Position numbers and translations under genes: made by a program
In this document: positions 45,425 through 56,285 of the stretch, piece by piece
Position numbering within the stretch: the first letter of the stretch is position 1
Layout: every line of letters starts with the position of its first letter
The notes under the pieces: generated by a model
Database searches by the model: none
The model's input: only the letters and a program-made list of their open reading frames with translations
What the model was told of the DNA's origin: nothing
Assembly: GCA_002812745.2 (NCBI GenBank)
Contig: NCSJ02000096.1
Coordinates: forward strand, 1 to 64,000
Direction: 5' to 3'
DNA: 64,000 nucleotides
Source of the DNA: Scytalidium lignicola
Taxonomy: Eukaryota; Ascomycota; Leotiomycetes

Positions 45425-46140
45425 TATGATAGAATTAGTATCGATTGGTACTGATTAGAGATGATACCACAAGGTTTGGGTAGTGGGCTGCCATAGTGTT
45501 TTGTTTTGCTTGGGCCGGAAGAGGAGGTTGCATGCATCTGGCGTGGCGTCTTGGACTGGTTTGGGAGCGTCCGTGTCGAGGACTAATGAATGTGAATGAT
45601 AGTGCTAATGCTAAATTTTGTCGTTCTATTTACTTACACTTATCTGATATATGGTGGTGAGAAGAAACTATGGATGTTGGCGGGTGGGCCTTGATTGACA
45701 ACTCTCCTATGTACTGCGTTGTACTAAACTATACAGTACTATTCCAGAGACTGATAATACGCCGGTGGTCCACGTAAAAATTATTGTTTTGACTTTCACT
45801 CTCGCAATGCAAAGACAAGAGAAGGTAATTTAACCGCAATTTATAATCCATAGAAGCTCTCCAAACCGACTCTTATTAGGTATTAAATCTTGGATGTTGT
45901 TAGACTAACCCAGGCGACTGTTAGGGTTTGAAGCCCATTAAGTTGCTCATTAATCCACAACGGCCGGTGTGGCTGTAATGCCCCGCATTTGATTCATCAG
46001 TGGACCCTTCTACCCCGCAGTTGTACCTGGTGGGCTCCAAGAGCCCCTGTGAGCTCTACGAGCTGGTGTCATAATTTATTCTTCCCCGACACCTCGTCAT
46101 TCTCACCGTGCTTCAACACAACATTCAAACACCGGAAACC
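45425..46140. other. Intergenic region between PHO85 and the transcription factor gene
   Basis: This 716-bp region holds the PHO85 3' flank and the promoter of the next plus-strand gene. I see no extra gene or repeat. Confidence 0.5.
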
Positions 46141-48421
46141 ATGGAGTTTGATCTCGAAACTTTTATGTACGAAGTCACGGAGGCGCTTCGACCCAGCCCT
46201 CCGCCTTCTCACTCGCATACATCGAAACGATCATCATCATGTGAGCCAGAGACAAGTAGGCAATATGAAGATCCGCAAGAATCATTCCCGCCACATAAAA
46301 GACGCAGAGTATCTCCAAGCGACCAATCAACTATCAGGTATCCATGTTCTTTAATTTCAACAAGAAAGCTACTGAAGATGTAATCGATCATTGTCTGATG
46401 ATATTTTTCTAGTATCGAAAGTACGAATGGTGGCATGAATGATGATATCCCATCTTTCTTTCGTCCAAGTGTGACTACCCTATCCTAATAGATAAACTCA
46501 ATTCATTGGTATGGTGGCTAACTAGTGCTCAGGCCTAGACATGACCACAGCTCTCGTGTCGTTACACCCTCGTCTTCCTCCATGCATTCCTTCCAGTCCC
46601 AAAGAAATACAGGATCATTGCAGCATAACAGCAAGTCTCATGACCACCGAGCGTGTCGATTTAGTCCCAAACTTCTACGCCTACTCCGTCAAAGCCACCC
46701 TATTGCCTATTCGAAGAGTCCAACATGAACTCGTTATGCTCTACTTCCAGAACGTTCATCCGATGTTCCCAGTAGTAGATGAGTACCACATTGCAAAGGT
46801 GCACAAAACGTATCGGGGCCAAGAAGAGCTTATGGATCCCTCGGATTTCACCATATACCATGCAATCATGGTCGCGGGCTTTGCAGTAAGTGGTTTTGGT
46901 TTTGATTTTGATTTTAATTTCTTTGTTTTTGTATTTTATGAGTGCACAATGGAAAGCTCACGGAACATCTCTTAAGCATTTGAGCGAAGCTCAAGTTCGC
47001 TGTACTCCGTATAGGTCTGTGCTGGAAGGTCAACAAGCACAAGTGGAGCAGCTAAAGGTATTAACTCTAAAAACAATTCATTTGGCTTCATAGTCTGTTC
47101 TAACTAGATTCGAGGCAAGATATTGGTCTCAACTTACAGTTGATCCTATGGTTCTTACCCAAATCTGCCTCATACTTAGTCTCTGGAGTCCAGGCTGGAT
47201 TGGACCACAAAATAATAGCTACTGGCTTGACATGGCCTTCAAGCATGCTGCAGCCGGCCAACTCTGGGAGCCACCATCCGAGACTGATAGAAAGGGGCCA
47301 TACTGTCGGAGGAGGGTTTTATGGTGGTGCTGTGTTGTTCGCGATCGTGTACTTGCATTAGGCATGAGGCGGCCTCAGAGACTGCACAAAATTCCCGAGG
47401 GAGAGGAGGATGCTATTATAACGGAAAGCGACTTTGGTTCTGAGGCTAATTACTCTTCATTCACAGACTTATCGTCTAAGAAGAGTGCTATGTTGACTTT
47501 TATCTGGTTTTGCAAACTTACAAAGATAATGGCCAACATAGCAGTTGCGCAACGAAAACATAAGTTTTCAAGAGATTGGAACGGAGATGCTGTTGGAAAC
47601 ACGGCATCTGAACTGGAGGAAGTCAATAAGCTTGATGTGGAGCTCAATTCTTGGTTAGAAGAGTTTGAGAATGCCGCAGCCAAGGCGACTAGGGGGGATA
47701 AGATCATTCCAGTTCCTATTTCTACTTTAAGGATTATGGCACAGTAAGTTATTTGACACACGATTCTCAAGAAGTCTCCGAGAATTCTCTTAACCTTTTT
47801 TCCAGCTCTCTTCGTGCAATTTTATACCAGGCATATCTGCACCTTCCTGTTGACCATCCGGCACTGGTTAGCACAAATATAGATCCGTTGAAAATAGTCA
47901 AGGACGGAGCTCAAGGAGTAGCTAGCAATGTTCGGGACGTGATGAGAAGTAAGAAGAGTGATGCCATTCCCACGTGGTTGTGAGTTTCTCCAAGAAAATA
48001 TCAGATCAGTAAGACGCTTGGCGACTAATACATTTATTGGAACAGGGCGTCCTGGGTTACAGTCCCGTTCGCAGTATATCATGTTAACCATAGCATGAGA
48101 GATGTTTCATCCCCGGATAATTTGCTTCAGCCGTTCTTCTCTCAGCTTGTCAGGCGATCATCAGGCGCCCAAATGCTTCTAATGACCGTGCGAAGTGCTA
48201 CAAAGGTCCATATTGAGAATACTATTAAGGCTGAGGAGCAGGCGTCAGATAATGTCTCTTCACGCCGCAAGTCTAATACCACTACATTTAATTTCGTACA
48301 CTCGAACTTGTCACAAGAGGCGATTCCAAGGAGTACAGAGGCCAACACGCTGGCATTTGTTACTAAGGCTATAGATTACGCTTTAGAACGAAATGGGAGC
48401 AATAGCCCTGAAGAGACATGA
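46141..48421 (+). CDS. Fungal-specific transcription factor domain protein without a visible zinc cluster
   Basis: Seven exons (46141-46337, 46413-46468, 46533-46885, 46977-47057, 47115-47743, 47806-47979, 48046-48421) join in consistent phases and give about 621 residues. The N-terminus carries a short basic cluster PPHKRRRVSP that may be a nuclear signal, but no CxxCxxxxxxC zinc cluster is present in the modelled exons or in the 700 bp upstream. The Fungal_trans-type core is clear: LVMLYFQNVHPMFPVVDEYH, LTQICLILSLWSPGWIGPQNNSYWLDMAFKHAAAGQLW and RRVLWWCCVVRDRVLALGMRRPQRLH. The third exon junction uses a weak GTGTGA donor and the fifth exon start is chosen to keep frame, so these edges are less certain. 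It could act as a zinc-free co-regulator. The DUF3237 gene 900 bp downstream runs in the same direction. Confidence 0.78.
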
Positions 48422-49318
48422 AGTAAGCTAAAATATGAGCAAACAAATTTACTTGGGGAGATTAAGTCTTACAAAAAGATATCTGCATTACAACAGATAC
48501 ATCAATTAAGGAGAATACCATAAGCAGTAGCTTTTGCTTCGGGGTAGAATAAGAATTTTCCTTGGCCACTTGAGCCTGCTTCTTCTATCTACTCCTATAC
48601 ACTCATAATTCAAGCTTTAAGAGAGTTCCAAACTCGGTACTCAAAAAATGAAGCTAGCCCAACAAAAGAAAATCATTCGCCGTAGATCGCAGCTAAGGAG
48701 AATGTTAGTTAACGAGTTTGGGGGTTGAAGTATCATGATTTAGGCTGTGGAAGATCAACGAAGATAAATGAACTGGCTTGTTGGAGACGTCTGCATAAAA
48801 CAGATATGCTTTCAGGTTGTCAACTCTCCTCTTAGTTGGATGGAACAGATTGGTTTTATTAATGTCCTAAATATTAGGCATGTAACTTGTATATAACTGA
48901 ACCCTTTGAGCCTCTAAATTGAACTTAATTCATAATATGGAATAAAGCATCACTACTTTAAATTTTGTGTCGCTTGAAAATGGTGTTTTGGTTACAATAA
49001 TATCATGATTACTATAGTTGGGGAGATTGGGTATTACCTTTCGCATGGTGCAATGGAGAAATGACGAGCTGAGACTCAGAGGACTGCGTATAACTTCAAG
49101 AAAGTTCTATCTAGGCTTTTAGTATGACATACTGTAATCTGTTCAAATTAGTAGGAAATATATTTGCGAGACAAAACAAAAAGCCGCGAACCCCCAACTC
49201 CTGTGCACACAAGGCCTAACTCGCTACACCTATGGCTGCCTAAACACAAAGGTGGAATCAAACAAACGTGAGGAATTCATCCTGAGTAATCCTCAATTCC
49301 AAAAATCTCGATCAATTA
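48422..49318. other. Intergenic region, no gene recognised
   Basis: An 897-bp AT-rich region between the transcription factor and the DUF3237 gene, with no open frame of interest, no RNA gene and no clear repeat. Confidence 0.5.
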
Positions 49319-50491
49319 ATGGATCCAAACACTTATAAAGGCTTTAATGCCTTTATGACAGACTTACCACCTCTGATACCCGTCTCAGAAGCCTTAGGAC
49401 AGCCGTCGACAACACAATCATCACATGAGCCACAACCGATTCACCTGGACTGGACTGTGGATAGTATGGACGTCTCGAGAGGAAATCTAGATGGAAAGCA
49501 GAATCCTAACGACCCCAGAACGTGGGTTGGATGGCAAAGTAGTCTTGGTCCACCAAGATCCACTCCTTCTTGGATAGACACAAGCAATCAGCAACCTATT
49601 ATGAGCTCCACATGGACCGGCCATATAATTGGGGGTGATCAGCTGTGAGTATAGCTTTTGGTCCCTAAAACATTAAATCTATGTGCGTTCATCAATATAG
49701 AATATATTTTATAGTTTGTTGCCTTTTTTGAATATTTGTCTCTATTCTACTGTTGACTTCTCTATTGAGTTTGAATTCATAACGCCTTATCTCATATGGT
49801 CACTGAAGCTGAGAGTCCTCCCAGCCCTCCTAGATCAAAAGAACTCGCCTCTGCCTACCCACATCCTACACTTTCCTTACCGCACCCAAGTCTTAACCTC
49901 GACTTCCGTATGGCTATTAAATTAGAACCTCGGATCTCTGTAGGACCAACACCACTGGGGCAGCGAAATTGGATCGCCTTCACTGGTGGAACGTGGTCTG
50001 GGACATGGGGAGCTGGAACGGTATTGGTATGATTCCACCCGTCATTGTCATTACCATATCACATTCTTTCTTTCCCTCTTTAGATCCAAGACTTCTCACA
50101 TTTCAATAGTCTGGAGGTCAAGACTGTCAACTTGTGACACCCGACAACTCAACACGAGTGGAAGCAAACTATCTGCTTAAAACGAGTGACAATCCTCCAG
50201 CACATATAGTCATCAAAACTCATGGCTGGCGGATAGGACCACCAGAAGTGTTGGCTCAGTTATCGAACCCAGAAGTAGCTGATAAGGTTGATCCGAATAG
50301 CTACAAGTTCCGCTTATTCATCGAGATGGAAACTGGCGATGACAGATATCGTGATATAGTTAATTACGGTATGTGGGTTGGAAGTGGGATGAGGAAGGCT
50401 GAAGAAGTTGTATATGAGTAAGTTGCGCGCNGCCATTTGCTCCTACTGAGAATATAAAATTGACGATTTTAGTGCCTATCGTGTCTCCTGA
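49319..50491 (+). CDS. DUF3237 family protein
   Basis: DUF3237 proteins are small beta-rich proteins of unknown function, common in fungi and bacteria. The gene is modelled with four exons (49319-49644, 49825-50026, 50110-50417, 50473-50491), 284 residues, all phases consistent. The family domain covers the second half: LEPRISVGPTPLGQRNWIAFTGGTWSG, GQDCQLVTPDNSTRVEANYLLKT, IVIKTHGWRIGPPEVLAQL, YKFRLFIEMETGDDRYRDIVNYGMWVGSGMR and the terminal VVYDAYRVS. The first 109 residues are unlike the family, Pro/Ser/Asn-rich and probably disordered. The end of exon 1 and start of exon 2 were chosen by frame, so that join is tentative. An N at 50431 falls in the last intron. Confidence 0.78.
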
Positions 50492-51448
50492 GAGATTTGT
50501 CTTTTCATGATATTGTTGTGCATGCTTAAATACACAAGCTTGCATTTCCACTGGGAATAAGTGTTTACTCACTGGAAAGATGCTCTCGAGTCTCTCCAAA
50601 TCCGAAGTTTCATTAGTTGCTACTTTCGATATCGAGCTTTTACGACAATATCTCGGAATTATATATACGGTGTTTCTGCAGTTCATATCAACTTTTTGAA
50701 TCAGAAATCCAATAGTTCCAAAATGGAAGTTGCCCTGGGTATAATCTGATGAAGAGACGAAGATCCTCACCCATCAGTGATCTGATGTTTTAATTTCCAC
50801 ACTCTGTATATAGAATTTAATATAATACCATAGGTATAGATGTGGAAAGGAAAGGGGTCTTGAATTATTTGTGGGGAATACTTAAGGTTTGAAGGGATCG
50901 ATTTATTCCGATGCTTTTCCGTACCCGATATATAAAGAACTTAGGGAGAAATATAACGAACTTAACTCTATGAACACTATGCAGGTTATTATAAATCTAC
51001 AGAAAATTTTAACACCGTACTTATAGCTACTAGAGGTTGCACAACTGCTCGGTAGCATAAGAAGCCGGGTTTCAACGGAGGCCCTGGAGTAGATTGTGAC
51101 GTCTCATCTCTAATGTAGAGGAAATGTCTACACTAGTCTCTAGAGGAATAAGTTTTCAGAAATCAGAACACAAGTTAAATTTCAAGAAAAGAAGAAGAAG
51201 AAATCTCACGTAATAGCCCCGCTGAATAACGTAGGACAGATCGGAAGACCTGAGACCTCCCCGAGGTCGGTTCCCATTTAGGTTCCGAACTATTAAATAC
51301 AACCCCGCGAAGCCCCGCCATTACGACCACGATGCCTTCAACCATCCCGGGCCATTGCCGACTCCCGTTATATTTACTCACCTAAACCCCTCAGAAGGCC
51401 AGATCAGAAGCCTTTCCGTTATTAACCCAACATCTACTTAAGACAATA
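50492..51448. other. Intergenic region, no gene recognised
   Basis: A 957-bp region upstream of the quinolinate phosphoribosyltransferase gene. It includes an AAGAAGAAG run near 51186-51200. The frames seen are short shadows. Confidence 0.5.
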
Positions 51449-52391
51449 ATGGCGCTCGCACACGGCAACCCCGCCGACCTCCTCCCAGTCCACTGGAAAG
51501 CGCAAGTCACCTCCTGGTTCGCAGAAGACACACCATCCTTCGACTACGGCGGCTTCGTTGTAGGAAACGATGCCCGGACCGCAACTCTGTACTGCAAATC
51601 ACGGGGCGTGCTAGCAGGCGTCCCTTTCTTCGACGAGGTCTTCGCACAGGCCGGATGCACGGTGCAATGGCATGAGAAGGAAGGTACATTAATAGAACCC
51701 CAGGCACGAGGCGGCAAAGTCGCTGTTGCAACAGTTAGTGGGCCAGTGAGGAAATTGTTACTTGGGGAACGGGTTGGGCTTAATACGCTGAGTCGATGCT
51801 CTGGAGTTGCAACTCGGTCGAGGGATATGGAGGCTCTGGTTCGGAAGGCGGGGTATACTGGGATTTTGGCTGGCACACGGAAGACTACGCCTGGATTTAG
51901 GATGGTGGAGAAGTATGGAATGCTTGTGGGTGGTGTGGATGGACATCGACATGATTTGAGTAGTATGATTATGTTGAAGGATAATCATATCTGGGCGAGA
52001 GGGAGTATTACCGACGCTGTGAAGGCTGCGAAGTCGGTTGGTGGATTTGCGTTGAAGGTCGAGGTTGAAGTTGATAGTGAGAAGGACGCCGATGAGGCCA
52101 TTACTGCGGGAGCTGATATTATCATGTTGGATAACTTTGATGGAGCAGGGCTGAAGGTCGCGGCTAGGAGTCTTAAACAACGGTGGGCAGGAAAGAGGGA
52201 GTTCTTGCTTGAGTGTAGTGGGGGGTTGACCACTGAGAATGTGGAGAGTTATATTAATAATGGTATGTGAGAGTTCTTCCTTTTTGATGCTCTTATACTG
52301 ACTGTCTTTTGCAGATATCGACATTCTATCTACCAGCTCAATACATCAAGGAGTTCCTCACATTGATTTCTCGTTGAAGATCGACCATTAA
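51449..52391 (+). CDS. BNA6: Quinolinate phosphoribosyltransferase (nicotinate-nucleotide diphosphorylase, carboxylating)
   Basis: The enzyme makes nicotinate mononucleotide from quinolinate and PRPP in NAD synthesis from tryptophan. Exon 1 (51449-52262) and exon 2 (52315-52391) are separated by a 52-bp intron with donor GTATGT; the product has about 296 residues, the usual size. The conserved blocks are [57 protein letters not shown], and [26 protein letters not shown], where quinolinate- and PRPP-contacting Arg, His and Lys residues lie. The last exon supplies [24 protein letters not shown]. No membrane or import signal is visible, so it is probably cytosolic. Confidence 0.96.
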
Positions 52392-52683
52392 TGATAGAAT
52401 ATCTCATGTATAATAATTTAAATTTCTCAAACAACTAGCTCCCCAAGACGAATGTTTTTATTTCGTCCCGATTTAGACTGTTTTAGTAACATATATCTTC
52501 TACTCTTTTTTCAAGTGTGTATAGTAATCTTCACCTAGATCATGAGCTTTGGAAGCTAGCCTTGTCATCCAACAGCTTGCATCTTAGCTTGTTTTACGAA
52601 ACATCTCAGTAGAACACTTATGCTACAAGTCAACAAATAATTTCAATGATATCACGTCTATCAAATAACGGTATGTTTTCCAA

Positions 52684-54493
52684 TTACACGAATTTGCTGT
52701 CGTTGTTGACGTATAAGTCCACATACTCATCAACAGCCATGCTCTCCAACTTCTTAGCATCATTACCAAGATTCACCAATTGCTCAACCTTCTCTGGCGA
52801 GAAATGTGGGCCAAGATGTCTCTTGTATTTGGCGAGGATCTCGGGCTTAGCTTCATCTCTTCTCAACTTGTGACCGAGAGGAGCCTCAACTACAACTTCT
52901 TCATAGACAGTACCGTCGTTTAGGACAACGGTCAGGGCGTTAGGAATCGTGCGCTTTTCAGGGTCGTGATAGTCAATTGTGAATTGGGGGTCTTCAACGC
53001 AGGTAATCTTCTGGCGGAGAGATTCGACAAGTGGAGAGGTTGCGGCCTCGCTTCCATCAGTGTAATCAGTGGCCTCAAGACGGCCGTACACAAGCATGAC
53101 GGAAGCCATGTATTGAATACAGTGATCACGGTCGGCGAAGTTGTCCATGGGCTTGAATTGCTTATCGATAATCCGGATGCAAGCCTCATGTGTTCGGCAG
53201 GTGACATCCTTGATGTCTGCGGCAGTCTTGCCCTCAGCCTTTAATCTTTGGTGAATCTTCTTGGCAGCCTCAATCGCGGTTTGAGAGTGGAATTCCGCTA
53301 GTATTGTGAGCAAATTAAAGTCTAGAGGTCAACATGGCAAACTTACCAGGATAAGAAACCTTGAATAGGACATTTTCCATAACGTAGCTACCATATGGCC
53401 GTTGGAATTGGAATGGTTTACCCTTGAACAGAACATCGTAGAAACCCCAAACTGGAGCGGAGAGAACGGTGGGAACACCGGGCTCGCCCTTCATGACCTT
53501 CAGGACCAGGTTAACTGCGCGTTGACAGGCATCACCAGCAGCCCATGACTTTCGCGACATGGTGTTTGGCGAATGTCTGTAGGTTCTCAAACTCTGACCA
53601 TCAACCCAGGCTTGGCTCACAGCATCAGCGGTTTGCTTCTCAGTAAGACCAAGCATCTTGGAAACCACAGCAGCACTGGCAACCTTGACGAGTACAACAT
53701 GGTCCAGACCGACCTTGTTGAACGAGTTCTCGAGTGCCAAGCAGCCTTGGATCTCATGCGCTTTGATCATAGCCTCCAGAACCTCTTTCACGGTTATAAC
53801 CTTTCCATTGCCCAAGTTTCCACCAGCACGGTTGGTCCTTGAGATCCAGTCTGCAACGGCAAGAATAGCACCGAGGTTATCAGAGGGATGACCCCATTCA
53901 GCAGCAAGCCAGCAGTCATTGTAATCCAGCCATCGGATCATAGCTCCAATGTTGAAGGCTCCATTAACAGGGTCCAGTTGGAAAGGAGTTCCTGGGACCT
54001 TGGTGCCGTTTGGAACAACAGTGCCTTCGACAATTGGGCCCAAGAGTTTGGTGCACTCTTTGAACCTTAAGCCCTCGAGACCGCATCCTAGAGTGTCAAG
54101 GAAAACGAATCGAGCAGTGTCAAACTATACAGAGGAAAATTCAAAGTCAGTCCCTCGGCATTCTACCCCACTGCCCAACGTCTTGGGCAATGTTCAAAAA
54201 CTGGAGCTACTCACAGCAAGATCCGATTCGATTGGGGTATTGTGCACGTAGCTCGCGATATCCTTGATCTCAGGATCATACTCCCGGGCCTGGGGAGGCG
54301 GGGGAGCACCAGATCGCAGGGCAGACATTGTGGAGAACTGTTTGAGGGAGGAGGAGCCGACTGAGCTGCCGAATTTCGAAGTTCGTGCTGCAGGAAGAAG
54401 GGCAAGAGGGCCACCCCGCACCGCTCGCGATTGGAGCGACGATAGCCGTAGATTCGTGGTAGCTCGACGGACACCTCGATTGAGCGTCGACAT
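52684..54493 (-). CDS. PDH1: 2-methylcitrate dehydratase, mitochondrial (MmgE/PrpD family)
   Basis: The enzyme dehydrates 2-methylcitrate in the methylcitrate cycle that removes propionyl-CoA. Three exons (54493-54215, 54124-53347, 53297-52684) join in phase and give about 556 residues, matching fungal PrpD. The basic, Ser-rich N-terminus ([19 protein letters not shown]) fits mitochondrial import. The PrpD domain shows [57 protein letters not shown] sequence ([23 protein letters not shown]), [16 protein letters not shown] and [12 protein letters not shown]. The intact catalytic-core WLDYND and GDA elements argue that it is functional. The citrate-synthase partner is not in this window. It is convergent with the quinolinate phosphoribosyltransferase gene. 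Confidence 0.95.
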
Positions 54494-55044
54494 AATGATA
54501 CAGGAGGGAGAGAGGGCTTCGAGGAGTTTTCACACGGGAGATTGGAAGGAATCTCGCGGCCAGACAGTTCGAGCTTGGAGACTTTAAAGCTCTACCGATG
54601 TTGACGCTCCCCGATCCTCCCTGCCACCGCCAAACACTTGCCGCTGGTCGGCTACGACTATCCGAGGTCCGGACGCCGGCTATTAATGGCTTAAAGAAGA
54701 AAGAAAGCAGCGATTCGTGGAGGAGTTCTATTTTCCTAACAAGAGATGATAATAAGTTTACTCCTTTCATCCAGCACAAAGGTACAAAAGCATGAATTAA
54801 TTAATTATTAACACCCAAAGCATCTCTGACGATGTCGAGCTAGCTCAACTGGTCCAATTGACTAAACCGTCAACCAGTTTATATAAAGTTTAACCCCGGC
54901 ATCTCGTTATATTTGATCACAAAATCCCCAAATTTACGAGTAATGAGTGGGCGCCGATAACGCACAGGCTTCAACAGACCAAATTATTTTGTACCGACAC
55001 ATGATTTACAGTATCTGTGTAGTATCTCTCATCTCTCAAAATCT
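54494..55044. other. Intergenic region upstream of the 2-methylcitrate dehydratase gene
   Basis: A 551-bp region between two minus-strand genes. Its first 180 bp are GC-rich and hold the dehydratase promoter. Nothing else is recognised. Confidence 0.5.
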
Positions 55045-55913
55045 CTATCCCAAATGATACCTCGCTGCTAGAAGTACGACGTTAATGATATGCGCACCAA
55101 CAATTCCCCATGCCAGGCCCAAGAAAACTCGGCCAAGACCAGCATTCCTTACTCCGGCCGAATCTGGTAGTCTATTGATTGCATCTACTATCTTGCGCGC
55201 ACGCGCCGTCAAATATACCGTGGCGACAAACACACATATCAAGCTGACACCCGAGAGCATTGTCAGCCTTCCTCGTAATTGCTTCTTCTTTTTCTCCGAG
55301 GGTGGGACCTTTGAGGGAGACCGAGCGCTGGCGCCGGTCAAAAGCCATACCAGCAAGATCAACACCGAGAATGTAATGCCGAGAAGGTAAAGCACGAATG
55401 GCACCGATGTGGAAATAGTGCCTACTTTAATCGGACCTGGAGCATCTCCACCGACCCCCGCAAAAAGAAGACGAAGAGTATTGTTGACATCAAATACTCG
55501 TCCAACAGCTTTGTATAATGGCCGTGCATCGCTGTCACTTCCTTGATACTGCGGTTCCATCCAGACAGCATTGAGATATAAGCGAATGCCATAGATATTA
55601 AAGCTTGAGGTGCCGAAGAATGTTGTGAACTGTAAAAAGGAACACTCAATTGTGACTTCTTGCAATAAAGTTTGTCAATCCATTCTTAACATACCTCAAG
55701 GATATGGAAGTTGGTGTAATATCTTCTGAATCCCGATGAAGGTATTGTACTAATGGCACCAACGTTGATGATGATGGTAAAGATCAGCGAGATAATGCTG
55801 CTGCATACAATGAGAGCCGGTGCATGGCGCACTAAGATATTTTTACTCCTTTGGACGTCAAGACTTTTCCCTGATGAACTGTGCAGTTCCGGGGTGCTTT
55901 TCTCGTCGGACAT
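55045..55913 (-). CDS. Four-helix membrane protein of unknown function
   Basis: Exons 55913-55695 and 55629-55045 join in phase and give about 267 residues. Four hydrophobic segments are visible: APALIVCSSIISLIFTIIINV, VPFVLYLLGITFSVLILLVWLL, MLSGVSLICVFVATVYL and FLGLAWGIVGAHIINVVLL. The long loop between segments 1 and 2 carries FGTSSFNIYGIRLYLN and WMEPQYQGSD. The order of one helix, a long external loop and three helices is that of SUR7/PalI-like and claudin-like fungal proteins, but I do not see the family's cysteine motif and do not assign it. A basic loop (SEKKKKQLRGR) sits between helices 2 and 3. The reading frame is intact. Confidence 0.72.
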
Positions 55914-56285
55914 AGTAGCTACTGCTCCTTTACTCTCAATATCTGGAAGGTTTGCTAATCGAAATTTATAACGAGTGTGTGATTTCGAGTTGCATTGTCC
56001 TACCCTACAAATTATAAAAGGGGGACCTGCCAGTACGTAGCAAATTTACTTGAAACAAATAAACGCTGTAATTCTATGACCTCCCATTATCTGTGTTGGA
56101 ATTCTGACATTTTACACCGCCTATAGCAGAGCAGATGCTACCATATGTGGAAGGTAATAAATACGCGCTAGCGGCCGCAAGCGGTGAGAAAGATTGAAAT
56201 CGATAAGATTTGGTTTTTTAAGTTGTTATGCAAATCGACCCTCCCATCATAGGTCCGAGTAAAGGCAAGAGGAGTACTCCCCAAA
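55914..56285. promoter_or_regulatory. Divergent promoter between the membrane-protein gene and DBP10
   Basis: This 372-bp region separates the starts of two divergent genes. It contains a GCTAGCGGCCGC sequence near 56168-56179. No specific factor site can be assigned. Confidence 0.4.

Noticed and set aside
54838..54880. tRNA A-box-like string (TAGCTCAACTGG)
   Set aside because: No B box or foldable cloverleaf follows at the right distance.
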